A stretch of DNA of 64,000 nucleotides from Glutamicibacter creatinolyticus (GCF_006094275.1 NZ_CP034412.1:2728001-2792000); one strand, 5' to 3'. Positions 8,090 through 17,272 are shown, numbered from the stretch's first letter. Program-made: numbers and translations. The notes: generated by a model not told the origin, from the sequence alone.

Positions 8090-9775
8090 TCAGCCCCGTT
8101 CGTAGACGACGTTCCCGCCCACGATGGTGTAGCTGGTGGGGTTATTCAGCAGCTCTTCCACCCGGGCACTGAGCGGGTCGCGCAAAATGCACAGGTCGGC
8201 TAGATATCCCTCACGGATCCAGCCCTTGTCCTGCTCAGCGTGGTCTTGCCAGGCTGGAGTTTGGGTCATCATCGCCAAGGCTTGGGCCTGGGTGAGCCGT
8301 TCCGGCTCCCCGTCTCCCGGTCCCGCGCTGGTGTTGCGGGTAACTGCGGCAATAACGCTCTGGCGCCAGTCGGGACTGGTCACCGGTGAGTCGGAAGCCA
8401 ATGAAACACCGACTCCCCGTTCTGCCGCTGTGGCCAGGGGCTGCTGCGCTTCGAAGCGTTGCTGTCCGAGGAGCCTTTGCATCAGCGCTCCAGCTTCCGA
8501 GCGGATCGAGGGATTGGTGCTGTAACCGATACCGGCTCGGGCCATGCGTTGCAGAACGGAGTTGTCAGCGAATGCTCCATGTATGACGTAGTGCCGATTG
8601 TTTTTGGCCCCGCGCGGATCCGGTAGTGACTCGACGGCCTCGATAAACGCCTCGGTGGCCGCGTCTCCGGTGGCATGGACACCGGCCTGCAAACCTGCGG
8701 CGTCGATGTGTGCAAGAATCGCACGAAACTGGTCGACGCGATCTTCGTCGCTCGTTCCCTCAAGCACTAATGCGCCGTGCCCGTGGCCGCAGGGGAGCTG
8801 ATACTCGTCATGGAACCAAGCTGTGCCTGAGCGTGGGATGCCGTCAGCGAAAACCTTGACCCCTGCGATACGGAGGCGCAAGGGGTCAACATCTTCGGCC
8901 AGGGCGGGTAGAGCGCTCTCAAGCCCCTCGCGCACCGACTGCGCCGACTCACCGCCGGTGCCAGCAAAGAGCAGCAGGCAATTCACCCGCAAGCTCAGCA
9001 GGCCATCCCGTGCGAGCTCCGTCAGGATCTGCAACGATGGCGTGTCACAGCTGGCAGCCATGAGAGTTCGACCTCCGGGCCCCAGTCCGGGATCCGTCAG
9101 TGAAGTGACGCCCAACATATGCAGTTCGTCTTGGAACCGCAGGAACGCTTGACGCAGTTGGTCTTCGGCAAATGGCGGCAGGGAATCGTTGACCAGGCGC
9201 ATGGCTGCGTCTGCGAATCGGCCATTGACGCTGCCGTCGTGGTTTCGACCCACTACTCCCCCAGGCACGTCCGGAACTTTTTCTCCCAGATCCAGGCGAC
9301 GAAGCGCTTCACCGTTCACCATCACCTGGTGGCCGGAGGCATCGAAGGCAACTACCGGTGTATCAGGCCGAGCCGTGGCCAGGTTCTCGCTGCCATCGGT
9401 TCCCAGCACCGCTTCATCCCATCCGGCAGCGCGTACCCAGCCGCCGGGGTCGGGGGAAGCTGCCTCAATGCGGTCAACGACTTCTTGCCAGGACTGCGCA
9501 TCCTTGAGCTGAAGGTGCGCGTATCGGGTCATCGCACTGGCGGCAAAATGCAGGTGACCATCATTGATGCCGGGCAAGATTGCCCCACCCTGTGCATCGA
9601 TGATCCTCGTCGATCCATCGGCCAGCTGCAGCAATTCGTCACCACCGGTGGCGGTGATTCGGCCATCGCTCATCGCAACCGCGCTCGGCCTTCCGGCCAC
9701 CTCCGTAGCGTTTGCCCCAGAGTCAAGACCGAGCTCAGGTACAACTCCTCCGTGCACGATCAACTGTGCCGCCAT
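8090..9775 (-). CDS. Metal-dependent amidohydrolase (YtcJ family)
   Basis: A 561-residue member of the amidohydrolase-3 / YtcJ group, which hydrolyses C-N bonds in a metal-bound TIM barrel. Visible features are the N-terminal beta segment, metal motif 'GINDGHLHF' (HxH), 'GVHATGDAATEAFIEAV' (His ligand), 'YVIHGAF' and the late aspartate in 'VSLASDSPVTSPDWR'. The start at 9775 has GAGGGAGG 7 nt upstream. It is the first gene of the leftward operon, and its promoter region carries the palindrome at 9840-9862. It probably trims an amide or formamide group of the substrate handled by the sulfatase (inference). Confidence 0.88.
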   Translation of the reverse strand: MAAQLIVHGGVVPELGLDSGANATEVAGRPSAVAMSDGRITATGGDELLQLADGSTRIIDAQGGAILPGINDGHLHFAASAMTRYAHLQLKDAQSWQEVVDRIEAASPDPGGWVRAAGWDEAVLGTDGSENLATARPDTPVVAFDASGHQVMVNGEALRRLDLGEKVPDVPGGVVGRNHDGSVNGRFADAAMRLVNDSLPPFAEDQLRQAFLRFQDELHMLGVTSLTDPGLGPGGRTLMAASCDTPSLQILTELARDGLLSLRVNCLLLFAGTGGESAQSVREGLESALPALAEDVDPLRLRIAGVKVFADGIPRSGTAWFHDEYQLPCGHGHGALVLEGTSDEDRVDQFRAILAHIDAAGLQAGVHATGDAATEAFIEAVESLPDPRGAKNNRHYVIHGAFADNSVLQRMARAGIGYSTNPSIRSEAGALMQRLLGQQRFEAQQPLATAAERGVGVSLASDSPVTSPDWRQSVIAAVTRNTSAGPGDGEPERLTQAQALAMMTQTPAWQDHAEQDKGWIREGYLADLCILRDPLSARVEELLNNPTSYTIVGGNVVYERG

Positions 9776-9839
9776 GCCGTCGCCTCCCTCGTCATTCTCG
9801 CCAACGAAATGTGATCCGCCTTACAACTTCCAGTAGTAT

Positions 9840-9862
9840 GTCAAATGACTTAGTCACTTGAC
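9840..9862. promoter_or_regulatory. Near-perfect 23-bp palindrome, probable TetR operator
   Basis: Left arm GTCAAATGACT, one central base, right arm AGTCACTTGAC. The arms match except for one base pair. The inner TGACT/AGTCA and outer GTCAA/TTGAC elements are perfect. It lies 65 bp upstream of the amidohydrolase start and overlaps a minus-strand TTGACA (9839-9844) that could be its -35 box. It is 125 bp upstream of the divergent tetR. Position and symmetry are what a TetR dimer site would show. Confidence 0.75.
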
Positions 9863-9987
9863 CAGCTTTTGTTGGAAAATGTTAAAAATCAGTGCTTCAT
9901 CGGCTGATGAACAGCGAGAAACAGTGCTTGGGTTAGGGTCATATCAGGCGTGGATCTTTCCTGGCCGGGCAATGAAAGGAATGAAGT

Positions 9988-10635
9988 ATGGCGCGAGTTT
10001 CGGTCGAAGAGCGTAGCCGTCAGTTCATCGAAGCTGCTGCCCGCGTCATCGCAGCTGAGGGAATGGCAGCGGCAACGACCCGTCGAATAGCCGCTGAAGC
10101 AGGCGCCCCACTCGCTGCCCTGCATTACTGTTTCCGGAACAAGGATGAACTACTCAACGAGGTCTACAACTACCTAAGCCGGGACTACGCGCGCGAGCTT
10201 GACCCGATGCCCGGTCCCACGAGTCTGGATGACGCAGTTGAACGACACATCCGGCGTATCTGGCGGCGCATGCTATCCGCCCCGCATGAGCAGGTCACGA
10301 CCTTTGAACTGCTCCTGCGTTCAACCCGACTCGTGGATGAACAGGAAATTGCCGCGGCAAGGACGATCAATCGTTCCATGTATGGCGCATGGATCACCTC
10401 CACCAGCGCGATCTTCCGCAGTGCCGCTGAAGCAATGGGCGAAGCTGCCCATATCGATTTTGATACCGTCTCGCGGATGGTGATCGCAGGGATCGACGGC
10501 ATCAGTCTGCAGCATCTTTCGGACCCGGATGAGGAACGCACCGATCGGCTCATCGACGCGCTCTGCGATTCAGTCAAGCATTTGCTGCACCAGCAAATCG
10601 ACACCCCGCGTACCGAGCCGGCCCCACGATCATGA
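9988..10635 (+). CDS. TetR-family transcriptional regulator
   Basis: A 215-residue one-component regulator. The N-terminal helix-turn-helix is clear: 'FIEAAARVIAAEGMAAATTR' then 'IAAEAGAPLAALHYCFRNKD', followed by 'ELLNEVYNYLSR'. The C-terminal all-helical part would bind a ligand and dimerise. The ATG at 9988 has AAAGGA about 8 nt upstream. It is divergent from the amidohydrolase-transport-sulfatase operon across the palindrome at 9840-9862, and overlaps the FGE gene by 4 bp. It therefore probably controls both arms of the sulfate-ester locus. Confidence 0.92.
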   Translation: MARVSVEERSRQFIEAAARVIAAEGMAAATTRRIAAEAGAPLAALHYCFRNKDELLNEVYNYLSRDYARELDPMPGPTSLDDAVERHIRRIWRRMLSAPHEQVTTFELLLRSTRLVDEQEIAAARTINRSMYGAWITSTSAIFRSAAEAMGEAAHIDFDTVSRMVIAGIDGISLQHLSDPDEERTDRLIDALCDSVKHLLHQQIDTPRTEPAPRS

Positions 10636-11591
10636 GCTGTTGCCGCCCGAGTCCCAGAGCAACTGGGTCACCGTCAGGACCCGCAGCCGTTGGCTCATCG
10701 TCCGGTTCGGTGCTCGTAAACAGTCGATCACCTGGACTGCATGCGCTAGCTCAGGTTCATCTACCCTCCGGCAGCTTCGAGATGGGCGACCATTTTGCTG
10801 AAGGTTATCCAGCCGACGGTGAGTTGCCACTACACCGGGTTCAGGTTTCTGGATTTTCCATGGACGCCACCCTGGTCACCAACGAGCAATTTGCTTGTTT
10901 TACTGAAGCCACCGGTTACCTAACGGAATCTGAGCGGCTCGGATACTCAGCAGTCTTTCGCGGATATCTCAGCGCACCGAGCTCCGATGTCATCGGATCC
11001 GCAACTGGGACATCGTGGTGGCTCGGGGTTCGCGGAGCGAACTGGCGCCATCCCACCGGCCGCGGCTCTTCCTGGCAGGACCTCGCGGATCATCCGGTCG
11101 TCCAGGTTTCATGGAATGACGCGATGGCCTACTGCCGCTGGGCTGGGCGGGCGCTGCCCACCGAGGCCCAGTGGGAATACGCCGCGCGTGGGTTGGTCAA
11201 GGGGCAGCGCTACGCGTGGGGCAACGAATTGATGCCGGGAGGTCGGCATCAGTGCAACATCTGGCAGGGGAACTTCCCCCAGCACAATTCCGCCGAGGAC
11301 GGCTACACAGGCACTTCTCCGGTCAAAAGCTATCCGCCCAACCCCGTAGGACTCTTCGACGTTGCCGGGAACGCATGGGAATGGTGCAGCGATTGGTTCC
11401 TCCCCAAGTACTATCGCAATAGCCCGCTCAAGGATCCGACCGGCCCCACGATCGGAGATGGGAGGGTTCTTCGCGGCGGCTCCCACCTCTGCCACGATTC
11501 CTACTGCAACCGCTACCGCGTGTCGGCGCGCAGTCATAATTCGCCCGACTCGGCCAGCAGCAATACCGGTTTTCGTACCGTCAACAGGTGA
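10632..11591 (+). CDS. Formylglycine-generating enzyme (sulfatase-modifying factor)
   Basis: Oxidises the CxPxR cysteine of type I sulfatases to formylglycine using O2 and copper. The 319-residue FGE-sulfatase fold shows 'GSFEMGDHFAEGYPADGE', 'VTNEQFACFTEATGY', 'PVVQVSWNDAMAYCRWAG', 'LPTEAQWEYAARG' and 'GLFDVAGNAWEWCSDW'. Near the C-terminus 'GGSHLCHDSYCNRYR' carries the two copper-binding catalytic cysteines (C287 and C292), so it is a true FGE and not just a family member. The start overlaps the tetR stop by 4 bp (ATGA). The CMPNR sulfatase at 2878-4479 is the obvious client. Confidence 0.95.
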   Translation: MSCCRPSPRATGSPSGPAAVGSSSGSVLVNSRSPGLHALAQVHLPSGSFEMGDHFAEGYPADGELPLHRVQVSGFSMDATLVTNEQFACFTEATGYLTESERLGYSAVFRGYLSAPSSDVIGSATGTSWWLGVRGANWRHPTGRGSSWQDLADHPVVQVSWNDAMAYCRWAGRALPTEAQWEYAARGLVKGQRYAWGNELMPGGRHQCNIWQGNFPQHNSAEDGYTGTSPVKSYPPNPVGLFDVAGNAWEWCSDWFLPKYYRNSPLKDPTGPTIGDGRVLRGGSHLCHDSYCNRYRVSARSHNSPDSASSNTGFRTVNR

Positions 11592-11630
11592 AGCAGTGCG
11601 GCCCACCGGCAACTGGGGCAAGATGGAAGT

Positions 11631-12047
11631 ATGGCTTCCCCCACCGCTGCATTAAGTAAGGTACGCACCTTCGACGCGCTAGAAGATAAACAGGCCAAGA
11701 AGCTGGCCCGCGCCCTGGCTGAGGCACAAGACACGACAGTCTTCGTCAACGGAACGGCCCTGCAGCTGCCAGCCGCCGCACAACAGGTCCTATTGGAGGC
11801 GCTGCGCCGGCTTTCGGAAGGAGAAGCGGTCAGCATCGGTACCCCCGAGCTGCTGCTCAATACCTCGCAGGCCGCGCAGATGGCCGGCATCTCCAACAGC
11901 TATCTTCGCAAGCTGACCGATTCGGGCATCATTCCCGTTGAGTATCGGGGGACGCACCGCCGGATCCGCCCGGCCAGCATTGAGGCCTGGCTGGCCAGCC
12001 GCGAACAACCCCCGACCGGTCGGCAGGATGACAAAAGCCAGAATTGA
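11631..12047 (+). CDS. Excisionase/BldC-type helix-turn-helix protein
   Basis: A 138-residue protein with a winged HTH of the MerR/excisionase type in the C-terminal half ('NTSQAAQMAGISNSYLRKL' then 'IIPVEYRGTHRRIRPASIEA'). The N-terminal half is helical and hydrophobic. This architecture is common in actinobacterial antitoxins, which normally precede a PIN-domain toxin gene. Here no PIN gene follows; the next gene is an aminotransferase 145 bp away. It starts 39 bp after the FGE stop and may be read through with it. Its role is unknown. Confidence 0.75.
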   Translation: MASPTAALSKVRTFDALEDKQAKKLARALAEAQDTTVFVNGTALQLPAAAQQVLLEALRRLSEGEAVSIGTPELLLNTSQAAQMAGISNSYLRKLTDSGIIPVEYRGTHRRIRPASIEAWLASREQPPTGRQDDKSQN

Positions 12048-12192
12048 CGCCAACTAGTGCCAAGCGTGCGTTTTCCTGCCAGAATACTTAAGTAGTTCAT
12101 CGGAAAACTTCGGCAGTGTCGCCGCCCACCGGGTTCCTCGCGCGGGCTTCCCGGACGCCACCGCCGACACGCCACGCTAGTTGAGGAGCACC

Positions 12193-13440
12193 ATGTCGGT
12201 CTCACCCGCCAACGAGTCCATCATCGCCCAGCACGAAACCCTGTTCTCCGAACGCGCCGCCGGCATCAAACAGTCGGCCGTCCGCGACGTTTTCGAGCTG
12301 TCATTGGACCCCTCACTCGTTTCCCTTGCCGGAGGCAACCCCTACCTGCAGTCTCTTCCCCTGGCGAAGCTGGGCGAGATCGCCCGGCGCATCATCGTTG
12401 AGCAGGGGCCGGTGGCCCTGCAATACGGTTCGGGCCTGGGCACCGAGGAGCTACGCGGCCAGATTCTGGAGGTCATGGCGGCCGAAGGCATCCACAACGT
12501 CGACTTCGATGACGTGGTGGTGACCAACGGTTCCCAGTCCGCCCAGGACATGGCCTGCAAGGTCTTCTGCGATCCCGGCGACACCGTGCTTTGCGAGGAC
12601 CCGACCTATGTCGGGGCCCTGAACACCTTTGAGGCCTACCAGGTCAAGGCAGCCCCGGTGCTGACCGACGAGGACGGAATTGTCCCCGAAGCCCTGGAAC
12701 GTCGCATCGAGGAACTACGCGCTGCCGGGGAACGGGTGAAGTTCCTGTACACCATCCCGAACTTCAACAATCCCTCGGGGATCACCCTGGCCGCCGAACG
12801 GCGCCAACGCGTCGTTGACATCTGCCGCGCCGCCGGAGTGCTGGTGCTGGAGGACAACCCGTACGGCATGCTGCGTTACGAGGGCGAGCCCGCCCCCACG
12901 CTGCGCAGCCTGGATCCGCAGAACGTCATCTACATGGGCTCGTTTTCCAAGATCCTCTCCCCCGGCCTGCGCATTGGCTGGGCCGCGGTTCCCACGCACC
13001 TGTTCCGGCGCTTCTACCTGGCCGGGGAGGCGGTGGCGCTGTGCCCACCGACGCTGAATCAGATGATCATCAGCGACTACCTGAAGGAACACGACTGGCG
13101 GGGCCAGATCGATGACTACCGCCAGCTGTATGCGGCACGCCGTGATGCCATGCTCAGCGCACTGGAGCAGTACCTGCCCGAGGGTATCAGCTACACCCGC
13201 CCGGAAGGCGGGTTCTTCATCTGGCTGACCCTGCCGCAGGGCATCGACACCTACCAACTGTTGCAGGAGGGCGTGAAGTCCGGGGTTATCTTCATCCCCG
13301 GCGCCGCCTTCAGCCCGGGAGAGGAGTCCAGCAACAAACTGCGCCTGGCATTTTGCGCGGTGGACGAGCCGACCATCACCGAGGGCGTGAAGCGCCTTTC
13401 GGCCCTGCTTGAACGGGAGATTGCGGCGCTTTCCGCCTAG
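12193..13440 (+). CDS. PLP-dependent aminotransferase (class I/II, 2-aminoadipate-like)
   Basis: A 415-residue fold-type I aminotransferase. It shows 'SLAGGNPYLQSLP', 'QYGSGLGTEELRGQI', 'TNGSQSAQDMACKVF', 'FLYTIPNFNNPSGIT', the PLP lysine in 'YMGSFSKILSPGLRIGW' and the C-terminal arginine region 'LRLAF'. This pattern matches the 2-aminoadipate / MocR-catalytic group (LysN type), without an N-terminal GntR domain. The ATG at 12193 follows GAGGAG. The amino donor is not evident. Upstream (12085-12094) lies a small palindrome, TACTTAAGTA, in the promoter region. Confidence 0.88.
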   Translation: MSVSPANESIIAQHETLFSERAAGIKQSAVRDVFELSLDPSLVSLAGGNPYLQSLPLAKLGEIARRIIVEQGPVALQYGSGLGTEELRGQILEVMAAEGIHNVDFDDVVVTNGSQSAQDMACKVFCDPGDTVLCEDPTYVGALNTFEAYQVKAAPVLTDEDGIVPEALERRIEELRAAGERVKFLYTIPNFNNPSGITLAAERRQRVVDICRAAGVLVLEDNPYGMLRYEGEPAPTLRSLDPQNVIYMGSFSKILSPGLRIGWAAVPTHLFRRFYLAGEAVALCPPTLNQMIISDYLKEHDWRGQIDDYRQLYAARRDAMLSALEQYLPEGISYTRPEGGFFIWLTLPQGIDTYQLLQEGVKSGVIFIPGAAFSPGEESSNKLRLAFCAVDEPTITEGVKRLSALLEREIAALSA

Positions 13441-13559
13441 CCGCCCAGCCGTGGACGAGCAGGGCGCATTGCCGTTGCACCGCTCGTCCACGGCCCGCTG
13501 TCCGGCCCGGCCGCCGCTCTGCGACCTGCGCGTCTCCTGGCCAAGGAGGGTTGGCGCAG

Positions 13560-14357
13560 CTAGTTCGCGGCGATCCGCCCGCCGAAGTCATCAGCAATGT
13601 CCCGGGCGGTCTGCAGCATCAGGGGAATCATCTGCTCGGTAATGGAATCCGAGCCAACCCGCCCGGGCTGCACGGAGACGTTCAGGGCCCCGAGCAGCTG
13701 CTGGCCGCGATACACCGGAACCGCCAGGCCGCGCAGCCCCTCGTCCAGCTCCTGGGCGACCATCGACCACCCCTGGTCCGCCACCAGTTCCAGCTCCTCG
13801 CGCAGCTCATCGATGCTCGCCACGGTTTTGGAGGTGTAATGGGTCAACTCGATCCGCGAAAGGAACCGTTCCCGCTCATCGTGCGGCAGCCCTGCCATCA
13901 GTACCCGGCCCATGGAGGTGACCCAGGCGGGCATCCGGTTGCCGATGGCGGTGTTCAGCGAGTGCAGGCGCGGGGAAAGCACCCGCTCGACGTACAGGAT
14001 GTCCTGCCCGTCCAGCACGCACAGCGAGGTGGTTTCCTCCAGCTCGCGGGCCAGGCGCTGCAGGTGCGGGGCCGCGACCTGCGGCAGCGTCAGCCCGGAG
14101 AGATAGGAGGCCCCGATGTCCAGCACCCTGGGGGTTTGGCGGAACGCGTTGCCCACGCTTTCCAGGTAGCCCAAATCCACAAGGGTCAGCAGGAAACGCC
14201 GGGCGGTGGCCCGGGTGACGTCGGTGGCCGCGGCCACCTGGGACACCGTCAGGGGGTCGCTTTGCGCGGAGAAGGCCAGCAGCACCGCCAGGGTCTTCTC
14301 GGCCGACTTCACGTAGTAGTCTGGTTGTTCGGCCACGCGCAGCATCCCCGCTTCCAC
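13560..14357 (-). CDS. IclR-family regulator of the shikimate/quinate locus
   Basis: A 265-residue IclR protein. The winged HTH is 'LTVSQVAAATDVTRATARRF' with 'LVDLGYLESVGNAFR', followed by the effector domain with 'WVTSMGRVLMAGL' and 'VPVYRGQQLLGALNVS'. It resembles PcaR/PcaU/PobR-type activators of aromatic-acid catabolism. It starts 11 bp after the qsuB-like stop (GTG at 14357; ATG at 14345 is the alternative) and is the last gene of that operon. The tandem repeats at 17273-17308 are the natural candidate target. Confidence 0.88.
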   Translation of the reverse strand: MEAGMLRVAEQPDYYVKSAEKTLAVLLAFSAQSDPLTVSQVAAATDVTRATARRFLLTLVDLGYLESVGNAFRQTPRVLDIGASYLSGLTLPQVAAPHLQRLARELEETTSLCVLDGQDILYVERVLSPRLHSLNTAIGNRMPAWVTSMGRVLMAGLPHDERERFLSRIELTHYTSKTVASIDELREELELVADQGWSMVAQELDEGLRGLAVPVYRGQQLLGALNVSVQPGRVGSDSITEQMIPLMLQTARDIADDFGGRIAAN

Positions 14358-14368
14358 TTTGTCGTTGG

Positions 14369-16210
14369 TTATCGACCGGTGAGGCGGTTCCTTTCGAACT
14401 GCGCCGCCAGCCGTATCGGGGCGTTCGGCGCCCCGTACCCATCGTAGCCGTCACGGCGTTCCACGACTTCGAAGAACAGATTTCCCACGGTGGCGGTGTA
14501 GAAGTGCAGGAACACGCCGTGCTCGTCCCGGTCGAAGAGCAGATTCAGTTCGCGCAGCGTCTGCAGCTGCTCTTCGGACAGCTCGAAGCGGGAAGCCAGG
14601 TCCTCATAGTAGTTTTCCGGCACGGGCAGGAACTCCATGCCGGCCTGCACCGCCCGGCGCGCCAGCGCGATGATGTCGGTGGTGGCCACCGCGATGTGCT
14701 CCGGGTATTCGTGGTTGCGCTCGATGGTCGCCTCCAGGCCCTGGGGCACGATGTTCAGGGCCAGGCGCACCGCGGCGTCGGGGGTGCGCAGCACCTGGGA
14801 ACGCACCAGCCCCATGGGGCTGGGGACCTCGGTTCCGGCGATGGCCTGCAGGTTCAACGTGCTGGTGTAGAACAGCACGGATTCATCGAATGCCTGCCAG
14901 GGCTGGGCGAGGTTCACGTGGTCAATTCCGGTGATCGGCCCGGCCGGGGTGGCCGGGGTGCCAACCCCGAATTCCGCCTCCCAGGCGGCGGTGGCCTGGG
15001 GGCTGGAGAAGAAGACCTCGGTGTCATCCGGGGCGAGGAACCCGGTCAGCTCCTGTTCGTCACTGGTGTGGTGCCGCGGGACCACCGGGGCCAGCAGTGC
15101 TCGGGCGCGCTCGGTGCTCGGTCGTGCGTCGGGCACCTGGATCCCGAAGCCCGAGACCTGGGCGGTGACCCCGCGGCTGCGCTGGGTGTTGATGATGATG
15201 CGCGCGTTGCCGGCCTTCCACAGCTGGACCGGCTTGCGCCGGTGCTGGCCGTGGAAGCTGAAGCCCAGTTGGGCCAGCATCCCGGCGACCAGTTCGGGGT
15301 CCTCGGTGCGGATCTCGGCGTAGTCGAACCCTTCCGGCGCCTGCGCCTCGGGCAGGGCGCGCAGCTGCAACGGATAGCCGTTGGCTTCGCTGCCCATCAG
15401 TTCCATGGTGCGGTCCTGCAGCCAGATCAGTGAGCGCAGCCCGTCCACGGCGGTGCGCACGACATTGGATTGGCGGAAGACGTCATTGAAGATTTCCAAC
15501 GACACGATCCCGTCATAGCCTGAGCGCACCAGCTGGGCCATGAACTGATCCAGCTGGAAGCCGCCTTCGCCCGGGAACACCCGGTAGTGGCGGGACCAGG
15601 AGAGCACATCCAATTTCATGGCCGGGGCATCGGCCAGCTGGACAAAGAAGATCTTCTCCCCCGGGATCCGGGCAATGTCCGCCGGGTCATCCCCGCGGGA
15701 GAGGATGTGGAAGGAGTCCAGGCAGATCCCCACGTTTGGCCGGTCCACCAGCTGGGCGATGCGCCAGGAGTGCTGGTAGGTGTTCACGTACTTGCCCCAG
15801 GCCAGCGCCTCGTAGGCAATGCGCACGTGGTAGCGCTCTGCCAGGTCGGCCAACTGGCGGATCTGGTCGGCAAACAATTCGTCATCGTTGATGGTGGCGG
15901 TGGCGACATTGGAGCACAGCAGGATCAGATCCATGCCCAGGCGCTGCATCAGCTTGAACTTTTCCTCGGCCCGGCGCAGGTTGGCCGCCAGCGTGGCCGG
16001 GTCGACCCCTTCAAAGTCGCGGAACGGCTGGAACAAGTCCAGGCTCAGTCCCAGACGCTGGGCCAGGGCGCGGACCTCCTCCGGGGACTTGGGGCTGACG
16101 GTCAGGTCCTGTTCAAAGATCTCGATGCCGTCGAACCCGGCCTTGGCGCAGGCGAGCATCTTTTCCTCCAGGGTGCCGGAGAGGCAGACGGTGGCGATGG
16201 AGGTGCGCAT
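14369..16210 (-). CDS. qsuB: 3-dehydroshikimate dehydratase (QsuB-type, HPPD-like fusion)
   Basis: Converts 3-dehydroshikimate to protocatechuate, the step that sends quinate and shikimate into aromatic ring cleavage. Residues 1 to about 280 form a sugar-isomerase-like TIM barrel ('GFDGIEIFEQDL'). It has metal ligands in 'IAYEALAWGKYVNTYQHSW', 'CLDSFHILSRGDDP' and 'SLEIFNDVFR'. Residues from about 290 to 613 form a vicinal-oxygen-chelate domain like 4-hydroxyphenylpyruvate dioxygenase ('GIDHVNLAQPWQAFDESV', 'HIAVATTDI', 'FFEVVERRDGYDGYG'). This two-domain layout is typical of actinobacterial QsuB. It overlaps the dehydrogenase gene as TGATG, indicating coupled translation. Confidence 0.92.
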   Translation of the reverse strand: MRTSIATVCLSGTLEEKMLACAKAGFDGIEIFEQDLTVSPKSPEEVRALAQRLGLSLDLFQPFRDFEGVDPATLAANLRRAEEKFKLMQRLGMDLILLCSNVATATINDDELFADQIRQLADLAERYHVRIAYEALAWGKYVNTYQHSWRIAQLVDRPNVGICLDSFHILSRGDDPADIARIPGEKIFFVQLADAPAMKLDVLSWSRHYRVFPGEGGFQLDQFMAQLVRSGYDGIVSLEIFNDVFRQSNVVRTAVDGLRSLIWLQDRTMELMGSEANGYPLQLRALPEAQAPEGFDYAEIRTEDPELVAGMLAQLGFSFHGQHRRKPVQLWKAGNARIIINTQRSRGVTAQVSGFGIQVPDARPSTERARALLAPVVPRHHTSDEQELTGFLAPDDTEVFFSSPQATAAWEAEFGVGTPATPAGPITGIDHVNLAQPWQAFDESVLFYTSTLNLQAIAGTEVPSPMGLVRSQVLRTPDAAVRLALNIVPQGLEATIERNHEYPEHIAVATTDIIALARRAVQAGMEFLPVPENYYEDLASRFELSEEQLQTLRELNLLFDRDEHGVFLHFYTATVGNLFFEVVERRDGYDGYGAPNAPIRLAAQFERNRLTGR

Positions 16211-17082
16211 CAGAGTCCGGCCTCCAGCATCTGCAGCAGGTGTTCACGCATCCGGACGGCATCGGGGCGGATTCCGGTGATGATCTCGAACGCGTCCACG
16301 GCCTGACCCACCGCCATGTTGCCGCCATCGAGCACCCGGCAGCCGCGTTCCCGCGCGGTGGTGATCAGTTCGGTGTCCACCGGACGGTAGACGCAGTCCG
16401 CCACCCAGTGGCGGGGTTCGAGGTTTGTCAGTTCCAGCGGCAGGCCCGGATGATGGTGCATGCCAATCGGGCTGGCGTTCAGCAGCCCGTCCACCTGCGC
16501 CAGCAGCTGCGGAGCCTGCTGGGGCGTGGCGGTGCTGATCTGCCGGTTAGGGAAATTCTGGCTCAACGCGGCCGCACGTTGCCCGGCGCGTTGCTCATCC
16601 GGGTCAACGAGGATCAGGTGGCGCACCCCGGAATCCAGCAGAGCGTAGGCAACGGCCGCCCCGGCACCGCCAGCCCCCAGCTGCAGCACGGTCTCCAGCG
16701 GCACCTGCGGCAGCCCGGTGGCCAGTGCCCAGCCAAACCCGGAGGCGTCGGTGTTGTGCCCGTGGAACTTCCCGTCCCGGATCACCACGGTGTTCACGGC
16801 CCCGATGCTGGCCGCGTTCGGGCTGATCTCATCCAGGTGTTCCATCACCAGCTGCTTGCAGGGGTGGGTGATGTTGAAGGCGTTGTAGCCCAGCTCCGCG
16901 GCGGCGCGCAGCAGCTGCCCCACGTCCTGGGCGGGGCGATGGATTTCGGTCAGGTCAATGGGCCGGTAAAGATAGCGCAGCCGGTGCTGATCGGCTTCGC
17001 GTTCATGCAGCGGCGGGGTCAGCGAGGGCATGACGCCGTCGCCGATCAGACCGACCAGATAGGACTGTGCTGTGGTGCTCAC
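16210..17082 (-). CDS. qsuD: Quinate/shikimate dehydrogenase (AroE family)
   Basis: NAD(P)-dependent oxidation of shikimate and/or quinate to the 3-dehydro compound. The catalytic lysine lies in 'NAFNITHPCKQLVMEHLDE' and the substrate-binding aspartate in 'HGHNTDASGFGW'. The cofactor loop is 'QLGAGGAGAAVAYALLDSG'. The GTG at 17082, with GGGGAG 5 nt upstream, is preferred over the TTG at 17109. The gene is first in an operon with qsuB and the IclR regulator and is divergent from a shikimate-type MFS importer. That context favours a catabolic QsuD role over a biosynthetic AroE. Confidence 0.9.
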   Translation of the reverse strand: MSTTAQSYLVGLIGDGVMPSLTPPLHEREADQHRLRYLYRPIDLTEIHRPAQDVGQLLRAAAELGYNAFNITHPCKQLVMEHLDEISPNAASIGAVNTVVIRDGKFHGHNTDASGFGWALATGLPQVPLETVLQLGAGGAGAAVAYALLDSGVRHLILVDPDEQRAGQRAAALSQNFPNRQISTATPQQAPQLLAQVDGLLNASPIGMHHHPGLPLELTNLEPRHWVADCVYRPVDTELITTARERGCRVLDGGNMAVGQAVDAFEIITGIRPDAVRMREHLLQMLEAGL

Positions 17083-17272
17083 CGGGTGCTCCCCATTCTC
17101 GTTCTTCAACCCTTCACCCGACCCGCCGGATGGGGCGGGTCAGTTGCTGCTGGCCCTGCCTCCATCTTCAGACAGCGTCCGATGGCGTGGCAATCGCTGG
17201 TGCCGGACCGCGATGCGGACGTTGCGGCGAAGGGGATTGTCTCGATTGTGATTTAGCTCTACTCTATATCCA

